The notes: generated from the letters alone by a model not told the origin. 55,334 nt of DNA from an uncultured Prevotellaceae bacterium (GCA_947170495.1 CAMVUB010000012.1:1-55334), one strand, 5' to 3'. Counted from the first letter of the stretch, positions 1-7,885 are shown. Numbers and translations are program-made.

Positions 1-774
1 GACATCGTCCCCAACTGGAAACTGGCTACACCCGACCCGATGGTCACCGTAGGTCTCAAAGCGGAAGGCTTCCGCGTGGAAATGATTATCCGCGGCTATC
101 TCACAGGCTCTGCCTGGCGCGAGTATAAGAATGGTGCCAGGTCACTGTGTGGCGTAAGATTACCCGATGGAATGAGAGAAAACGAGCGATTCCCCGAGCC
201 CATCATCACCCCCACGACCAAAGCCGATGAAGGCCACGACGAGAACATCTCCAAAGAGGAGATCATCCGACAAGGCATCGTCAGTGCCGAAGACTATGAG
301 GTGATGGAGCGCTACACCCGCGCTCTCTTCCAGCGTGGCACCGAGATTGCCGCCAAGAAGGGTTTGATCCTTGTGGACACCAAATATGAGTTTGGTAAGC
401 GCGACGGCAAGGTCATCCTCATCGATGAGATTCACACGCCGGACAGCAGCCGCTACTTCTACGCTGATGGCTACGAGGAGAAATTCGAGAAGGGCGAACC
501 GCAACGCCAGCTCTCCAAGGAATTCGTGCGTCAATGGCTCATCGACCACGATTTCATGAACCGCCCAGGTGACAAAATGCCCGAACTCACCGATACTTTC
601 GTCGAGAGTATCAGCGATCGCTACATCGAGCTCTACGAGCATATCGTTGGCCAGAGATTCGAGAAAGCCAGCGCACTCGGCAGTGCCCCCTGCAGCACCG
701 TTATCGGCGGTTCGTCCGCCGATGTCGCCACCCGCATCGAAAAGAATGTCACAGCCTGGCTTGCCAATCATTAA
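1..774 (+). CDS. purC: SAICAR synthase, 5'-truncated by window edge
   Basis: Phosphoribosylaminoimidazole-succinocarboxamide synthase joins CAIR to aspartate with ATP in de novo purine synthesis in the cytosol. The frame is open from base 1, so about 50 N-terminal residues of a usual ~310 are missing. Visible family segments are [22 protein letters not shown], the [16 protein letters not shown] block and a C-terminal [10 protein letters not shown]. Between FEKAS and RIEKN there is an extra stretch of about 19 residues (ending [10 protein letters not shown]) that I do not expect in this family. It is encoded partly by the hairpin repeat at 697-723. The next gene starts 3 nt after the stop, so the two are probably co-transcribed. 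A second purine gene, purM, lies 3.4 kb downstream. Confidence 0.95.
   Translation, partial: DIVPNWKLATPDPMVTVGLKAEGFRVEMIIRGYLTGSAWREYKNGARSLCGVRLPDGMRENERFPEPIITPTTKADEGHDENISKEEIIRQGIVSAEDYEVMERYTRALFQRGTEIAAKKGLILVDTKYEFGKRDGKVILIDEIHTPDSSRYFYADGYEEKFEKGEPQRQLSKEFVRQWLIDHDFMNRPGDKMPELTDTFVESISDRYIELYEHIVGQRFEKASALGSAPCSTVIGGSSADVATRIEKNVTAWLANH
697..723 (+). repeat. 25-bp hairpin repeat (VIGGSSA type), copy 1, inside purC
   Basis: CCGTT is followed by an 8-bp stem, 703-710 (ATCGGCGG) with 716-723 (CCGCCGAT), and loop TTCGT. It is in frame and encodes TVIGGSSAD near the PurC C-terminus. Related copies lie at 40152-40177 (lacZ), 46629-46654 (DPP-IV) and 51382-51406 (GH105). The outer stem bases differ between copies but stay complementary. 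Confidence 0.7.
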
Positions 775-777
775 ACA

Positions 778-1692
778 ATGGTAAAAGACTTCATCAAACG
801 CAAGCTGACAGCCTACCTACAGGCAGAGATCACGCCAAACCTCACAGAAGCGACTACCACACGGCTCCTGCAGGAGCTGCGCAGGGAAAAGCTACTGGAG
901 GCTGCGCTCCAAAACAAGGAGGCTGGGGTTGTCTCACCAGCAGTCGGTGAGACACCAGTCATCGTGTCACTGACGACCTACGGCAAGCGCTTCTATGAAG
1001 TATGTACGACGATTGAGAGCATCATGCAGGGAACGGTAAAGCCCAATGGTATCGTGCTTTGGAGAGATGAGACTGACCATCGGCCGTTGCCCCTTACACT
1101 TCAAAGGCAGGTAGAGAGAGGGTTACAGGTGCTTGGCACAAGGGACTTACGTTCCTACACCAAGCTTCTTCCCACCCTCAAGATGTTCCCTGACGCCCAC
1201 ATCGTCACCATTGATGATGATATCTTCTACCCTCACGACTTCCTTGAGAACCTCATGGCCACATACGCAAAAAAGCCCCATTCCATCGTAGGAAATATGG
1301 TCATGCAGATGAGCTATGACAGCAATGGCATTCCCACTGGAATCCTTCAATGGCCATATCTTCACGAAGAACCCGCCGACGGCGCATCCCATGACTTGTT
1401 CTTCGAGGGCTTCGGCGGTGTTCTCTACCCTGCCGGCAGCCTGCCAGAGGAAGTCTTTCATAAAGAGGTATTTCAGGATATCTGTCCCACAGCCGATGAC
1501 GTGTGGTTCAACGCAATGGCGCGGATATCGAAAACGCCTATAACATTCTGCGAACATGGATACTATGACTACCTGAAAGCCGACAACCATGTGTGTCAGG
1601 ACACCGCCCTCAACCTCATCAACAACAGCGAGAACCGCAACGACAAGCAGCTTCGCGCCGTTTGGCAACACTATCATCTTCAAGGCCAATAA
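778..1692 (+). CDS. Glycosyltransferase, GT2/GT-A-like
   Basis: Probable cytosolic sugar transferase of 304 residues. After a 55-residue charged N-terminal helix, the protein has a nucleotide-sugar-type start (VIVSLTTYGKRFYEVCTTIES) and an acidic IDDDIFYP motif near residue 145, which fits the metal-binding DxD of a GT-A fold. A later FFEGFGGVLYP and a DDVWFNAMA segment look like acceptor-side motifs of small glycosyltransferases. There is no membrane segment. The acceptor cannot be read from the sequence; surface polysaccharide or glycoprotein synthesis is possible. It sits 3 nt after purC and ends 4 nt before the aroE start, so it is in a tight operon with both. Confidence 0.7.
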   Translation: MVKDFIKRKLTAYLQAEITPNLTEATTTRLLQELRREKLLEAALQNKEAGVVSPAVGETPVIVSLTTYGKRFYEVCTTIESIMQGTVKPNGIVLWRDETDHRPLPLTLQRQVERGLQVLGTRDLRSYTKLLPTLKMFPDAHIVTIDDDIFYPHDFLENLMATYAKKPHSIVGNMVMQMSYDSNGIPTGILQWPYLHEEPADGASHDLFFEGFGGVLYPAGSLPEEVFHKEVFQDICPTADDVWFNAMARISKTPITFCEHGYYDYLKADNHVCQDTALNLINNSENRNDKQLRAVWQHYHLQGQ

Positions 1693-1696
1693 CAGA

Positions 1697-2587
1697 ATGA
1701 ATAAAACGGACCGACATCCTATAGGACAAGCCCCCCTCTCCGACAGGAGAGGGGACGGGGGTGAGGCTTTATATGGCCTTGTAGGCTACCCGCTGGGACA
1801 CAGCTTCTCGCGCGCGTTCTTTAATAGTATGTTCGCGCGCGAGGGGATGAATGCCGAGTATCTGAACTTCGAGCTGCCGTCCATCGAAGCATTACCTCAG
1901 CTCATTGCCGATCACCCCAACCTACGCGGATTGAATGTCACCATACCCTACAAGCAGGCCGTCATCCCATACCTCGATAAGCTCTCTGACGAGGCCCGCG
2001 CTATTGGAGCAGTGAATGTAATTCGTATCGGTCGTAGCGCAGACCCTGCACAACGAACAATACTAAAAGGTTATAACTCCGATATCATCGGTTTCACCGA
2101 TAGTATTCGTCCTCTCCTGCAGCCTCATCACAAGAAAGCGCTCGTCCTCGGCACAGGTGGTGCCTCCAAGGCCATCTGCCGTGGCCTCGAACAGCTCGGC
2201 ATCGAATGGCGCTATGTCAGCCGCAAACCCATTACGGTTCCCGAGGGTCCTATTACGGTTCCCGAGGGTTCTATTACAGTTCCCGAGGGTTCTCCCGAGG
2301 GCTCAGTGCTCTCCTACTCCGCCATCACCCCTGCCCTCCTCGCCGATTACACTGTCATCATCAACTGCACGCCACTCGGTATGTACCCCCATACCGACGC
2401 CGCACCAACGATACCTTACGCGGCCCTCTCCCCACGACACCTTCTCTACGACCTAGTCTATAATCCAGAGGTTACCCTCTTCATGCGGGAAGGACGCCGC
2501 TTCGGTGCCACCGTCAAGAATGGCCTCGAAATGTTGCATCTGCAAGCCCTCGCATCATGGAAGTTCTGGAACGAACAAGATACATGA
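1697..2587 (+). CDS. aroE: Shikimate dehydrogenase with repeat-derived inserts
   Basis: NADPH-dependent reduction of 3-dehydroshikimate to shikimate. Family motifs are clear: YGLVGYPLGHSFSRAFF, NVTIPYKQAVIPYLD with the catalytic Lys, NSDIIGFTDSI with the Asp partner, the cofactor loop VLGTGGASKAI, and a C-terminal NGLEMLHLQA. I chose ATG 1697, just after the previous stop; longer in-frame starts overlap the glycosyltransferase. The conserved protein begins only at YGLVG: the preceding PLSDRRGDGGEA is encoded by a G-rich repeat arm (1728-1770). A second insert, three PITVPEG-like units (2228-2304), follows EWRYVSRK in the cofactor domain. At 296 residues the protein is about 45 longer than usual, which matches the inserts. 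Its TGA overlaps the next ATG. Confidence 0.93.
   Translation: MNKTDRHPIGQAPLSDRRGDGGEALYGLVGYPLGHSFSRAFFNSMFAREGMNAEYLNFELPSIEALPQLIADHPNLRGLNVTIPYKQAVIPYLDKLSDEARAIGAVNVIRIGRSADPAQRTILKGYNSDIIGFTDSIRPLLQPHHKKALVLGTGGASKAICRGLEQLGIEWRYVSRKPITVPEGPITVPEGSITVPEGSPEGSVLSYSAITPALLADYTVIINCTPLGMYPHTDAAPTIPYAALSPRHLLYDLVYNPEVTLFMREGRRFGATVKNGLEMLHLQALASWKFWNEQDT
1728..1770 (+). repeat. G-rich arm repeat, locus 1 (single arm), in aroE
   Basis: One arm with a 9-bp stem, CCCCTCTCC (1733-1741) and GGAGAGGGG (1746-1754), followed by ACGGGGGTGAGGC. It lies between the aroE start codon and the first conserved residues and is translated in frame as roughly APLSDRRGDGGEA. No partner arm is seen nearby. 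Confidence 0.8.
2228..2304 (+). repeat. In-frame 21-bp tandem repeat (ITVPEG), in aroE
   Basis: Three 21-bp units start at 2228, 2249 and 2270, each containing ATTACGGTTCCCGAGGGT or a one-base variant. A shorter TCTCCCGAGGGCTCA tail follows. They encode PITVPEG, PITVPEG, SITVPEG and SPEGS. A single related copy lies outside genes at 17585-17614. Confidence 0.9.
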
Positions 2588-3495
2588 GACTACAATTAAC
2601 GATAGGATGTATGATATTGGTTGCTGCACTGCACGCAGCAACCTATACCCCGGACAACTTGCCGATTCCATATCTGCAAGACAAGACGCAATATGTCTCC
2701 AATCCCGATGGGATTCTCTCACAAAGCGCGGTGGATTCGCTGAATTTATGGCTCGGAGAGATGGAAACTGCGCACGGTGTGCAAACGGTTCTTGCCGTGG
2801 TAGAGCGCATCGAGGGCGGTGACACGTATGAGTTCTGCATGGCCCTCGGCCGTAAGTATGGCATTGGCTCCAAGGAGCAGAACACAGGTCTCATCATCCT
2901 TCTATCCACCGGCGACCGTGCATACTACATTCTTACCGGGCGCGGTTTAGAAGGCACACTGCCCGATGCCATCTGTAAGCGCATCGAGAACCACCAGATG
3001 CTGCCAGCCTTGCGCGAAGGCGACTGGGACGAAGCCATGCTGGCTACCGTGCGCGCCATCACGCACTACGCCGATGGCGACCCGTCGCTGGTAGGTAGCT
3101 CAGACTTCGAGGATGACGACGACACCGCTGCACTGATAGCCTTCCTGATATGTATGGCACTCGGAGTAGGCTCCATCTGCTTTGCCATCTGGTTGGACCA
3201 ACGCAAGAAAAGCTACTGTCCAAGCTGCCACCAGCATAAGATGAAGAAAATCAGCAGCCGCACAACCAAGAACAAACGTCTGGGCCTCATCACACACCAT
3301 GACACCTATCGCTGCACGCATTGCTATTTCACCAAAGAGCTGCATTGGGACGAAGATATCCACAATGGCACTGGCGCTGCAGCTGCTGGTGGCGCCCTCG
3401 GCGGCAGCTTCTTTGGCGGAGGTGGCAGCTCTTTCAGCGGTGGCCACTTCGGTGGCGGCTCCTTCGGTGGCGGAGGAGCTGGAGGACGTTTCTGA
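2584..3495 (+). CDS. TPM-domain (YgcG family) membrane protein
   Basis: Exported protein of 303 residues with an N-terminal signal segment and a TPM domain at about residues 25-160 (VSNPDGILS, GVQTVLAVVERIEG, GIGSKEQNTGLIILLS, GRGLEGTLPD). A single membrane helix follows (ALIAFLICMALGVGSICFAI), then a probable zinc ribbon (CPSC ... CTHC) and a Gly/Ser-rich tail ending GGGGAGGRF. TPM proteins are often encoded next to LemA, as here (30 nt downstream), and are thought to act at the cell envelope; the exact role is not settled. ATG 2584 overlaps the aroE stop (ATGA), which suggests translational coupling and argues against the upstream in-frame start at 2557. Confidence 0.85.
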   Translation: MRLQLTIGCMILVAALHAATYTPDNLPIPYLQDKTQYVSNPDGILSQSAVDSLNLWLGEMETAHGVQTVLAVVERIEGGDTYEFCMALGRKYGIGSKEQNTGLIILLSTGDRAYYILTGRGLEGTLPDAICKRIENHQMLPALREGDWDEAMLATVRAITHYADGDPSLVGSSDFEDDDDTAALIAFLICMALGVGSICFAIWLDQRKKSYCPSCHQHKMKKISSRTTKNKRLGLITHHDTYRCTHCYFTKELHWDEDIHNGTGAAAAGGALGGSFFGGGGSSFSGGHFGGGSFGGGGAGGRF

Positions 3496-3525
3496 AAAAT
3501 CATCAACTCAAAAACTCATACAACT

Positions 3526-4104
3526 ATGAAGACATTGAAATCTATCTTGCTTGCCATCATGGCAACATTTGCACTCACCAGTTGCACCTATAACAAACTG
3601 GTTGAAGAAGAGGAAACGGTCAATCAGAAATGGGCCGATGTGCAGACACAGTATCAACGTCGTGCCGACCTCATCCCGAACCTCGTGAATACTGTCAAGG
3701 GCTATGCCGCTCATGAGAGCGAGACGCTGGAGGCTGTCGTTGCTGCCCGTACGAAGGCCACGCAGATCACCATCGACCCCAGCAATGCCACCCCTGAGCA
3801 GATCGCTGCCTTCCAGGAGGCACAGGGCGAAGTCAGCCAAGCACTGGGACGCCTCCTCGCCATCACCGAGGCCTATCCCGACCTGAAAGCCAACGAGCAG
3901 TTCAGTGAACTGCAGGCACAGCTCGAAGGCACCGAGAACCGCATCGCGGAGTCACGTCGCCTTTACAATGAAGCCGTGCAGACCTACAATGTCAGTGTCC
4001 GCAAGTTCCCCAACAACATCTGGGCAATGATTTTCAGCTTCGAGAAGAAGACACCGTTTGCTGCTGAGGCCGGAGCAGAGAAAGCACCAGAGGTGCAGTT
4101 CTAA
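3526..4104 (+). CDS. lemA: LemA family lipoprotein
   Basis: A 192-residue LemA protein. The N-terminal signal ends in a lipobox (FALTSC, Cys20), so it should be lipid-anchored. The hallmark LemA region follows: VNQKWADVQTQYQRRADLIPN, LVNTVKGYAAHE, ETLEAVVAARTKA, and near the end SRRLYNEAVQTYNV and FPNNIWA. The family folds as a long helical bundle and is usually paired with TPM proteins, as here. Its molecular task is unknown. The coding sequence is followed at once by a repeat arm (4109-4147). Confidence 0.93.
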   Translation: MKTLKSILLAIMATFALTSCTYNKLVEEEETVNQKWADVQTQYQRRADLIPNLVNTVKGYAAHESETLEAVVAARTKATQITIDPSNATPEQIAAFQEAQGEVSQALGRLLAITEAYPDLKANEQFSELQAQLEGTENRIAESRRLYNEAVQTYNVSVRKFPNNIWAMIFSFEKKTPFAAEAGAEKAPEVQF

Positions 4105-4108
4105 GAGC

Positions 4109-4265
4109 AGACCCCCCCCCCTGCCCCTCCCTTGTAGGGAGGGGAGTAATTACCAAACAAGATAGATAAGAATAAATATCCTATATGCAACAAAACGACA
4201 TAAAAACAAACAGGCAAATACATCCTACTCCCCGCCCTACAAGGGAGGGGCAGGGGGGAGAGTCC
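4109..4265 (+). repeat. Paired G-rich arms, locus 2 (lemA-purM junction)
   Basis: Left arm 4109-4147 and right arm 4227-4265 are inverted copies. The left hairpin is CCCCTCCC-TTGTA-GGGAGGGG (4124-4144); the right arm carries the complementary TACAA loop. The A/T-rich spacer contains the start region of purM, so the right arm is translated as PTPRPTREGQGGE before the conserved PurM sequence. The left arm has a run of ten C after its first A. Confidence 0.85.
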
Positions 4266-5507
4266 AACCGCTATATGGCCCGCGGCGTCTCTGCTGCCAA
4301 GGAAGACGTACACGCCGCCATCAAGAACATCGACAAAGGCATCTTCCCGCAGGCATTCTGCAAGATCATCCCAGACATCCTCGGCGGCGACCCCGAGTAC
4401 TGCAATATCATGCATGCCGACGGCGCCGGCACAAAGAGCAGCCTAGCCTACGCCTACTGGCGAGAGACGGGTGACCTCAGCGTGTGGAAAGGCATCGCAC
4501 AGGATGCACTCATCATGAACACCGATGACCTGCTGTGTGTGGGTGCCGTAGATAACATCCTCGTCTCCTCGACCATCGGGCGCAACAAGATGCTCGTCCC
4601 CGGCGAAGTCATCAGCGCTATCATCAACGGCACGGACGAGCTTCTCGCCGAGCTGCGCGAGATGGGTATCGGCATCTACGGCACGGGCGGCGAGACAGCC
4701 GATGTGGGCGACCTCGTCCGCACCATTATTGTCGATTCCACCGTCACTTGTCGCATGAAACGCGCCGATGTCATCAACAATGCCAACATCCGTCCCGGTG
4801 ATGTCATCGTGGGCCTTGCGAGCTTCGGACAGGCAACTTATGAGAAGGAGTACAACGGCGGCATGGGCAGCAACGGCCTCACCTCGGCCCGCCACGACGT
4901 CTTCTGCAAGTACCTCGCCGAGAAGTACCCCGAGACCTACGACCACGCCGTACCCGAAGCCTTAGTATACAGTGGTAAATACAAGCTTCAAGACCCACTC
5001 CCATACCCCTCCCGTGAGGGAGGGGAGTCCTCCGGCTCGTCATCCTCCGATAATGCGCAGCCTCTCCCCTCCCTCACGGGAGGGGTCGGGGGTGGGTCTT
5101 CCGTCGGCCGACTCGTCCTCTCCCCTACCCGCACCTATGCCCCCGTCGTCAAGGTGCTCCTCGATCAGCTGCGCCCCCGCATCCACGGCATGGTGCACTG
5201 CACGGGTGGCGCACAGACCAAGGTGCTACACTTTGTGGGCGACAACTGCCGCGTCATCAAGGACAACATGTTCCCCGTACCGCCCCTCTTCCGTATCATC
5301 GCTGAAGAAAGTGGTGCCGACTGGAGCGAGATGTACAAGGTCTTCAACTGCGGGCATCGTCTCGAAGTCTATGTCCGTCCCGAGGACGCCGAGCAAGTCA
5401 TCGCCATCTCCAAGAGCTTCAACATCGACGCTCAAGTCGTAGGACACATTGAGGAAGGCCCCCGCAGCCTCACCATCCGCAGCGAATTCGGCGAATTCAA
5501 CTACTAA
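4185..5507 (+). CDS. purM: Phosphoribosylformylglycinamidine cyclo-ligase with two repeat inserts
   Basis: AIR synthase closes the imidazole ring from FGAM with ATP in purine synthesis. Conserved parts are ARGVSAAKEDVHAAIKNIDK, the MHADGAGTKSSLAY block, NTDDLLCVGAVDNI, GGETADVGD, LVLSPTRTYAPVV, MVHCTGGAQTK and VFNCGHRLEVYV. The protein has 440 residues against about 390 expected. The excess comes from an N-terminal repeat arm (residues ~12-27) and a complete arm pair (residues ~269-305) inserted between SGKYKLQDP and GRLVLSPTRT. ATG 4185 is the only start that keeps SNRYMARG in frame upstream; ATG 4275 (MARGVSAAKE) is an alternative that would leave the first arm untranslated. Confidence 0.93.
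   Translation: MQQNDIKTNRQIHPTPRPTREGQGGESNRYMARGVSAAKEDVHAAIKNIDKGIFPQAFCKIIPDILGGDPEYCNIMHADGAGTKSSLAYAYWRETGDLSVWKGIAQDALIMNTDDLLCVGAVDNILVSSTIGRNKMLVPGEVISAIINGTDELLAELREMGIGIYGTGGETADVGDLVRTIIVDSTVTCRMKRADVINNANIRPGDVIVGLASFGQATYEKEYNGGMGSNGLTSARHDVFCKYLAEKYPETYDHAVPEALVYSGKYKLQDPLPYPSREGGESSGSSSSDNAQPLPSLTGGVGGGSSVGRLVLSPTRTYAPVVKVLLDQLRPRIHGMVHCTGGAQTKVLHFVGDNCRVIKDNMFPVPPLFRIIAEESGADWSEMYKVFNCGHRLEVYVRPEDAEQVIAISKSFNIDAQVVGHIEEGPRSLTIRSEFGEFNY
4991..5099 (+). repeat. Paired G-rich arms, locus 3, inside purM
   Basis: Left arm 4991-5029 contains CCCCTCCCGTGAGGGAGGGG. Right arm 5064-5099 is its inverse and ends GGGTGGGTCT. The pair and its Ser-rich spacer are translated without a stop as PYPSREGGE, SSGSSSSDNAQ and LPSLTGGVGGG. 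The right arm contains GGGAGGGGTCGGGGGTGGG at 5078-5096, a canonical G-quadruplex pattern on the coding strand. The left arm has the same pattern on the other strand, less perfectly. Confidence 0.9.
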
Positions 5508-5530
5508 ATTGTAAAAAAACAAGCTTTTCG

Positions 5531-5561
5531 TTTGTGGTTACAAAAGAATGTCGTACCTTTG
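5531..5561 (+). promoter_or_regulatory. Bacteroidota promoter for tRNA-Val
   Basis: TTTG at 5531-5534, a 19-nt spacer, and TACCTTTG at 5554-5561 match the Bacteroidota -33/-7 consensus (TTTG, TAnnTTTG). Transcription would start near 5568, about a dozen bases before the mature tRNA 5' end. Confidence 0.85.
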
Positions 5562-5579
5562 CAGCCGCAAACGAAAGTT

Positions 5580-5654
5580 AGGAGCGTAGCTCAGTTGGTT
5601 CAGAGCGCTTCAGTCACATTGAAGAGGTCATCGGTTCGAGCCCGATCGTTCCTA
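5580..5654 (+). tRNA. tRNA-Val (anticodon CAC)
   Basis: The cloverleaf can be drawn by hand. Acceptor AGGAGCG pairs with CGTTCCT (one G-U). The D arm is GCTC/GAGC, the anticodon stem CTTCA/TGAAG with 7-base loop GTCACAT, and the T stem ATCGG/CCGAT with loop TTCGAGC. Anticodon CAC is at 5615-5617 and reads GUG valine codons. The discriminator is A5654. CCA is not encoded, so it must be added after transcription. It has its own promoter and terminator and is not embedded in a neighbouring operon. Confidence 0.92.
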
Positions 5655-5663
5655 CAAGCAAAG

Positions 5664-5696
5664 GCGGACATGTCACCACGACAAGCCCGCTTTTTT
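5664..5696 (+). terminator. Intrinsic terminator after tRNA-Val
   Basis: An imperfect stem, GCGGACATGTC against GACAAGCCCGC (9 of 11 pairs), is followed directly by six T. It is placed right after the tRNA and before prfA. Confidence 0.75.
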
Positions 5697-5710
5697 ACTA
5701 CAAAAGAAAG

Positions 5711-6823
5711 ATGGCAATAGAGAACAACGACTTGTTAAACAGGCTTGAGGGCTTGGTGAGCCGCTACGAAGAGGTGGGAACACTCATCACCGACCCGTCC
5801 GTCATCGCCGACCAGAAGCGCTACGTCAAGCTGACCAAGGAATACAAGGACCTGGGCGCTATCGTGAAGAAGCGCCGCGAATACGTGCAAACGCTGCAGA
5901 CCATCGAGGATGCCAAGGAGATGCTCTCCGAGGACGACCCCGATATCAAGGAGATGGCGCGCGAGGAACTCAGTGCTGCACAGGAACGTATGCCGCAACT
6001 CGAGGAGGACATCAAGCTGCTGCTCATCCCTGCTGACCCCGAGGACGACAAGAACGTCATCATGGAGATTCGTGGCGGTACGGGTGGCGACGAGGCAGCC
6101 CTCTTCGCCGGCGACCTCTTCCGCATGTACTCAAAGTACTGCGAGACAAAGGGTTGGAAGATTGCCATCAGCAGCTTCACGGAAGGCGCTGCCGGAGGCT
6201 ACAAGGAAATCATCTTCTCTGTCACGGGCGAGAAGGTTTATGGCACGCTGAAATATGAGAGCGGCGTACATCGCGTACAGCGCGTGCCGGTCACCGAGAC
6301 GCAAGGCCGTGTACACACCAGCGCCGCCACCGTCGCCGTGCTGCCAGAAGCCGAGGAATTCGATGTGGAAATCAACGAAGGTGCGATTAAATGGGACACC
6401 TTCCGCAGCCAGGGTGCCGGCGGACAGAACGTCAACAAAGTGGAATCCGGTGTACGCGCACGATATATGTGGACGAACCCCAACACAGGTGAGACCGAGG
6501 AAATCCTCATCGAATGTACGGAGACGCGAGACCAACCTAAAAACAAGGAACGCGCGCTCGCGCGCCTGCGTACCTTTATATATGATAAGGAGCACCAGAA
6601 GTACATCGACGACATCGCCAGCCGCCGCAAGACGATGGTCTCCACCGGCGACCGCTCCGCCAAGATCCGCACCTACAACTATCCGCAAGGCCGCATCACC
6701 GACCACCGCATCGGCTACACCATCTACAACCTCGCTGCCTTCATGGACGGCGACATCCAGGAATGCATCGACCGCCTCATCGTGGCCGAGAATGCTGAGA
6801 GGTTGAAGGAGAGTGCGCTTTAG
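5711..6823 (+). CDS. prfA: Peptide chain release factor 1
   Basis: RF1 recognises UAA and UAG stop codons and triggers peptide release on the ribosome. The 370 residues are the usual length. The N-terminal helical domain (residues ~1-110) is followed by MEIRGGTGGDEAALFAGDLFRMY. The catalytic GGQ lies in FRSQGAGGQNVNKVESGVR at about residues 225-243, and the C-terminal RSAKIRTYNYPQGRITDHRI is typical. The codon-recognition tripeptide is probably the PVT in QRVPVTETQGR; PxT is the RF1 type. The start follows the tRNA terminator by 14 nt. A repeat arm begins immediately after the TAG stop. Confidence 0.96.
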   Translation: MAIENNDLLNRLEGLVSRYEEVGTLITDPSVIADQKRYVKLTKEYKDLGAIVKKRREYVQTLQTIEDAKEMLSEDDPDIKEMAREELSAAQERMPQLEEDIKLLLIPADPEDDKNVIMEIRGGTGGDEAALFAGDLFRMYSKYCETKGWKIAISSFTEGAAGGYKEIIFSVTGEKVYGTLKYESGVHRVQRVPVTETQGRVHTSAATVAVLPEAEEFDVEINEGAIKWDTFRSQGAGGQNVNKVESGVRARYMWTNPNTGETEEILIECTETRDQPKNKERALARLRTFIYDKEHQKYIDDIASRRKTMVSTGDRSAKIRTYNYPQGRITDHRIGYTIYNLAAFMDGDIQECIDRLIVAENAERLKESAL

Positions 6824-6867
6824 AGGCCTCTCCCCCTACCCCTCTCCTGTTAGAGAGGGGAGTCTAA
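6824..6867 (+). repeat. G-rich arm repeat, locus 4 (single arm), prfA-pyrF gap
   Basis: A single arm begins directly after the prfA stop codon. The stem CCCCTCTC (6839-6846) pairs with GAGAGGGG (6853-6860). It has no T run, so it is not an ordinary intrinsic terminator. It is translated in neither gene. No inverse partner was found before pyrF. Confidence 0.8.
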
Positions 6868-6892
6868 TAAGAATCATCCAAGTCAACGATTT

Positions 6893-7807
6893 ATGACACG
6901 CGAACAACTATTTGAGAACATCAAGCGGAAGCAGAGCTTCCTGTGTGTAGGACTGGACACAGACCTGAAGAAGGTGCCGCAGTTCCTGCTGGAGAAGACT
7001 TCGAAGGACGAGCACTTCGACGCCATCTTCGAGTTCAACAAGGCCATCATCGATGCCACAGCCCCCTACTGCATCGCCTACAAACCCAACCTCGCTTTCT
7101 ACGAGGCCCACGGCGTGAAGGGATGGATAGCCTTTGAGCGCACCGTGAAGTATATCCGCGAGCAATACCCCGACCAGTTCATCATCGCCGACGCCAAGCG
7201 TGGTGACATCGGTAACACCAGCGCCCTCTACGCGCGTACATTCTTTGAAGAGATGGACGTCGATGCCGTCACCGTAGCGCCGTACATGGGCGAGGATAGT
7301 GTCACCCCCTTCCTCGGCTACCCTGGCAAATGGGTCATCCTCCTTGCGCTGACAAGCAACAAGGGAAGTCAGGACTTTCAACTGGCCCCCCTTTCGTCCC
7401 CCGAGGGGGACACTACAGCTTCAGCGACCCAAAAACGGTTGTTTGAAGTTGTTATCAAAAGAAGTCAGGAGTGGGTTAAGGAAGCCTCCCCTCGGGGAGG
7501 TTTGGAGGGGGCCTCGTCTGAATGCCTCATGTACGTCGTCGGTGCCACACAAGGTAGCGCCTTCGCCGACATCCGTCGCCTGGCACCCGACCATTTCCTG
7601 CTCGTACCTGGCATCGGTGCACAGGGCGGCAGCCTCGAAGAGGTATGCAAGTACGGATGGAACGATCACTGCGGCCTCATCGTCAACAGCAGTCGCGCCA
7701 TCATCTACGCCGATGCTACCGAGCGCTTCGCAGAGGTGGCAGGCGAGAAGGCAAAGGAGGTTCAACAGCAAATGGAAAGTGTTTTACGCTCCCATTTCAA
7801 CATTTAA
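6893..7807 (+). CDS. pyrF: Orotidine 5'-phosphate decarboxylase with two repeat inserts
   Basis: Decarboxylates OMP to UMP in pyrimidine synthesis. The long bacterial type is recognised by [26 protein letters not shown], the catalytic [15 protein letters not shown] near residues 98-112, [42 protein letters not shown] and NSSRAIIYA. The protein has 304 residues against about 275 usual. Two G-rich arms are translated in frame at residues ~164-173 ([10 protein letters not shown]) and ~197-208 ([12 protein letters not shown]). They lie on either side of [13 protein letters not shown], a segment I recognise as normal PyrF sequence. Both inserts lie in the surface stretch before VVGATQ, away from the catalytic Lys. 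Confidence 0.94.
   Translation: MTREQLFENIKRKQSFLCVGLDTDLKKVPQFLLEKTSKDEHFDAIFEFNKAIIDATAPYCIAYKPNLAFYEAHGVKGWIAFERTVKYIREQYPDQFIIADAKRGDIGNTSALYARTFFEEMDVDAVTVAPYMGEDSVTPFLGYPGKWVILLALTSNKGSQDFQLAPLSSPEGDTTASATQKRLFEVVIKRSQEWVKEASPRGGLEGASSECLMYVVGATQGSAFADIRRLAPDHFLLVPGIGAQGGSLEEVCKYGWNDHCGLIVNSSRAIIYADATERFAEVAGEKAKEVQQQMESVLRSHFNI
7384..7513 (+). repeat. Inverted G-rich arms, locus 5, flanking a conserved stretch of pyrF
   Basis: The left arm 7384-7411 starts GGCCCCCC and holds CCCCCGAGGGGG. The right arm 7484-7513 holds CCTCCCC-TCGGGGAGG and ends GGGGGCC. Read in opposite directions both start GGCCCCC and hold a CCCCGAGGGG core. About 72 nt of ordinary pyrF coding sequence lies between them. 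The core differs from the CCCGTGAGGG core seen elsewhere, but the two arms agree with each other. Confidence 0.8.
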
Positions 7808-7885
7808 CACTTGTTTATTGTACAATTATTAGTGTGTTTAATATTTTTTAACACAAAATATGATAGTTGTTAATAAAGAATATCC

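Noticed and set aside
4109..4147. G-rich arms as intrinsic terminators
   Set aside because: The hairpins are stable but lack T runs, and identical arms lie within open genes such as purM and DPP-IV, which would not be expressed if the arms stopped transcription efficiently.
7384..7513. A single 130-bp insertion in pyrF
   Set aside because: The middle encodes what I take to be conserved PyrF sequence, so only the arms are extra.
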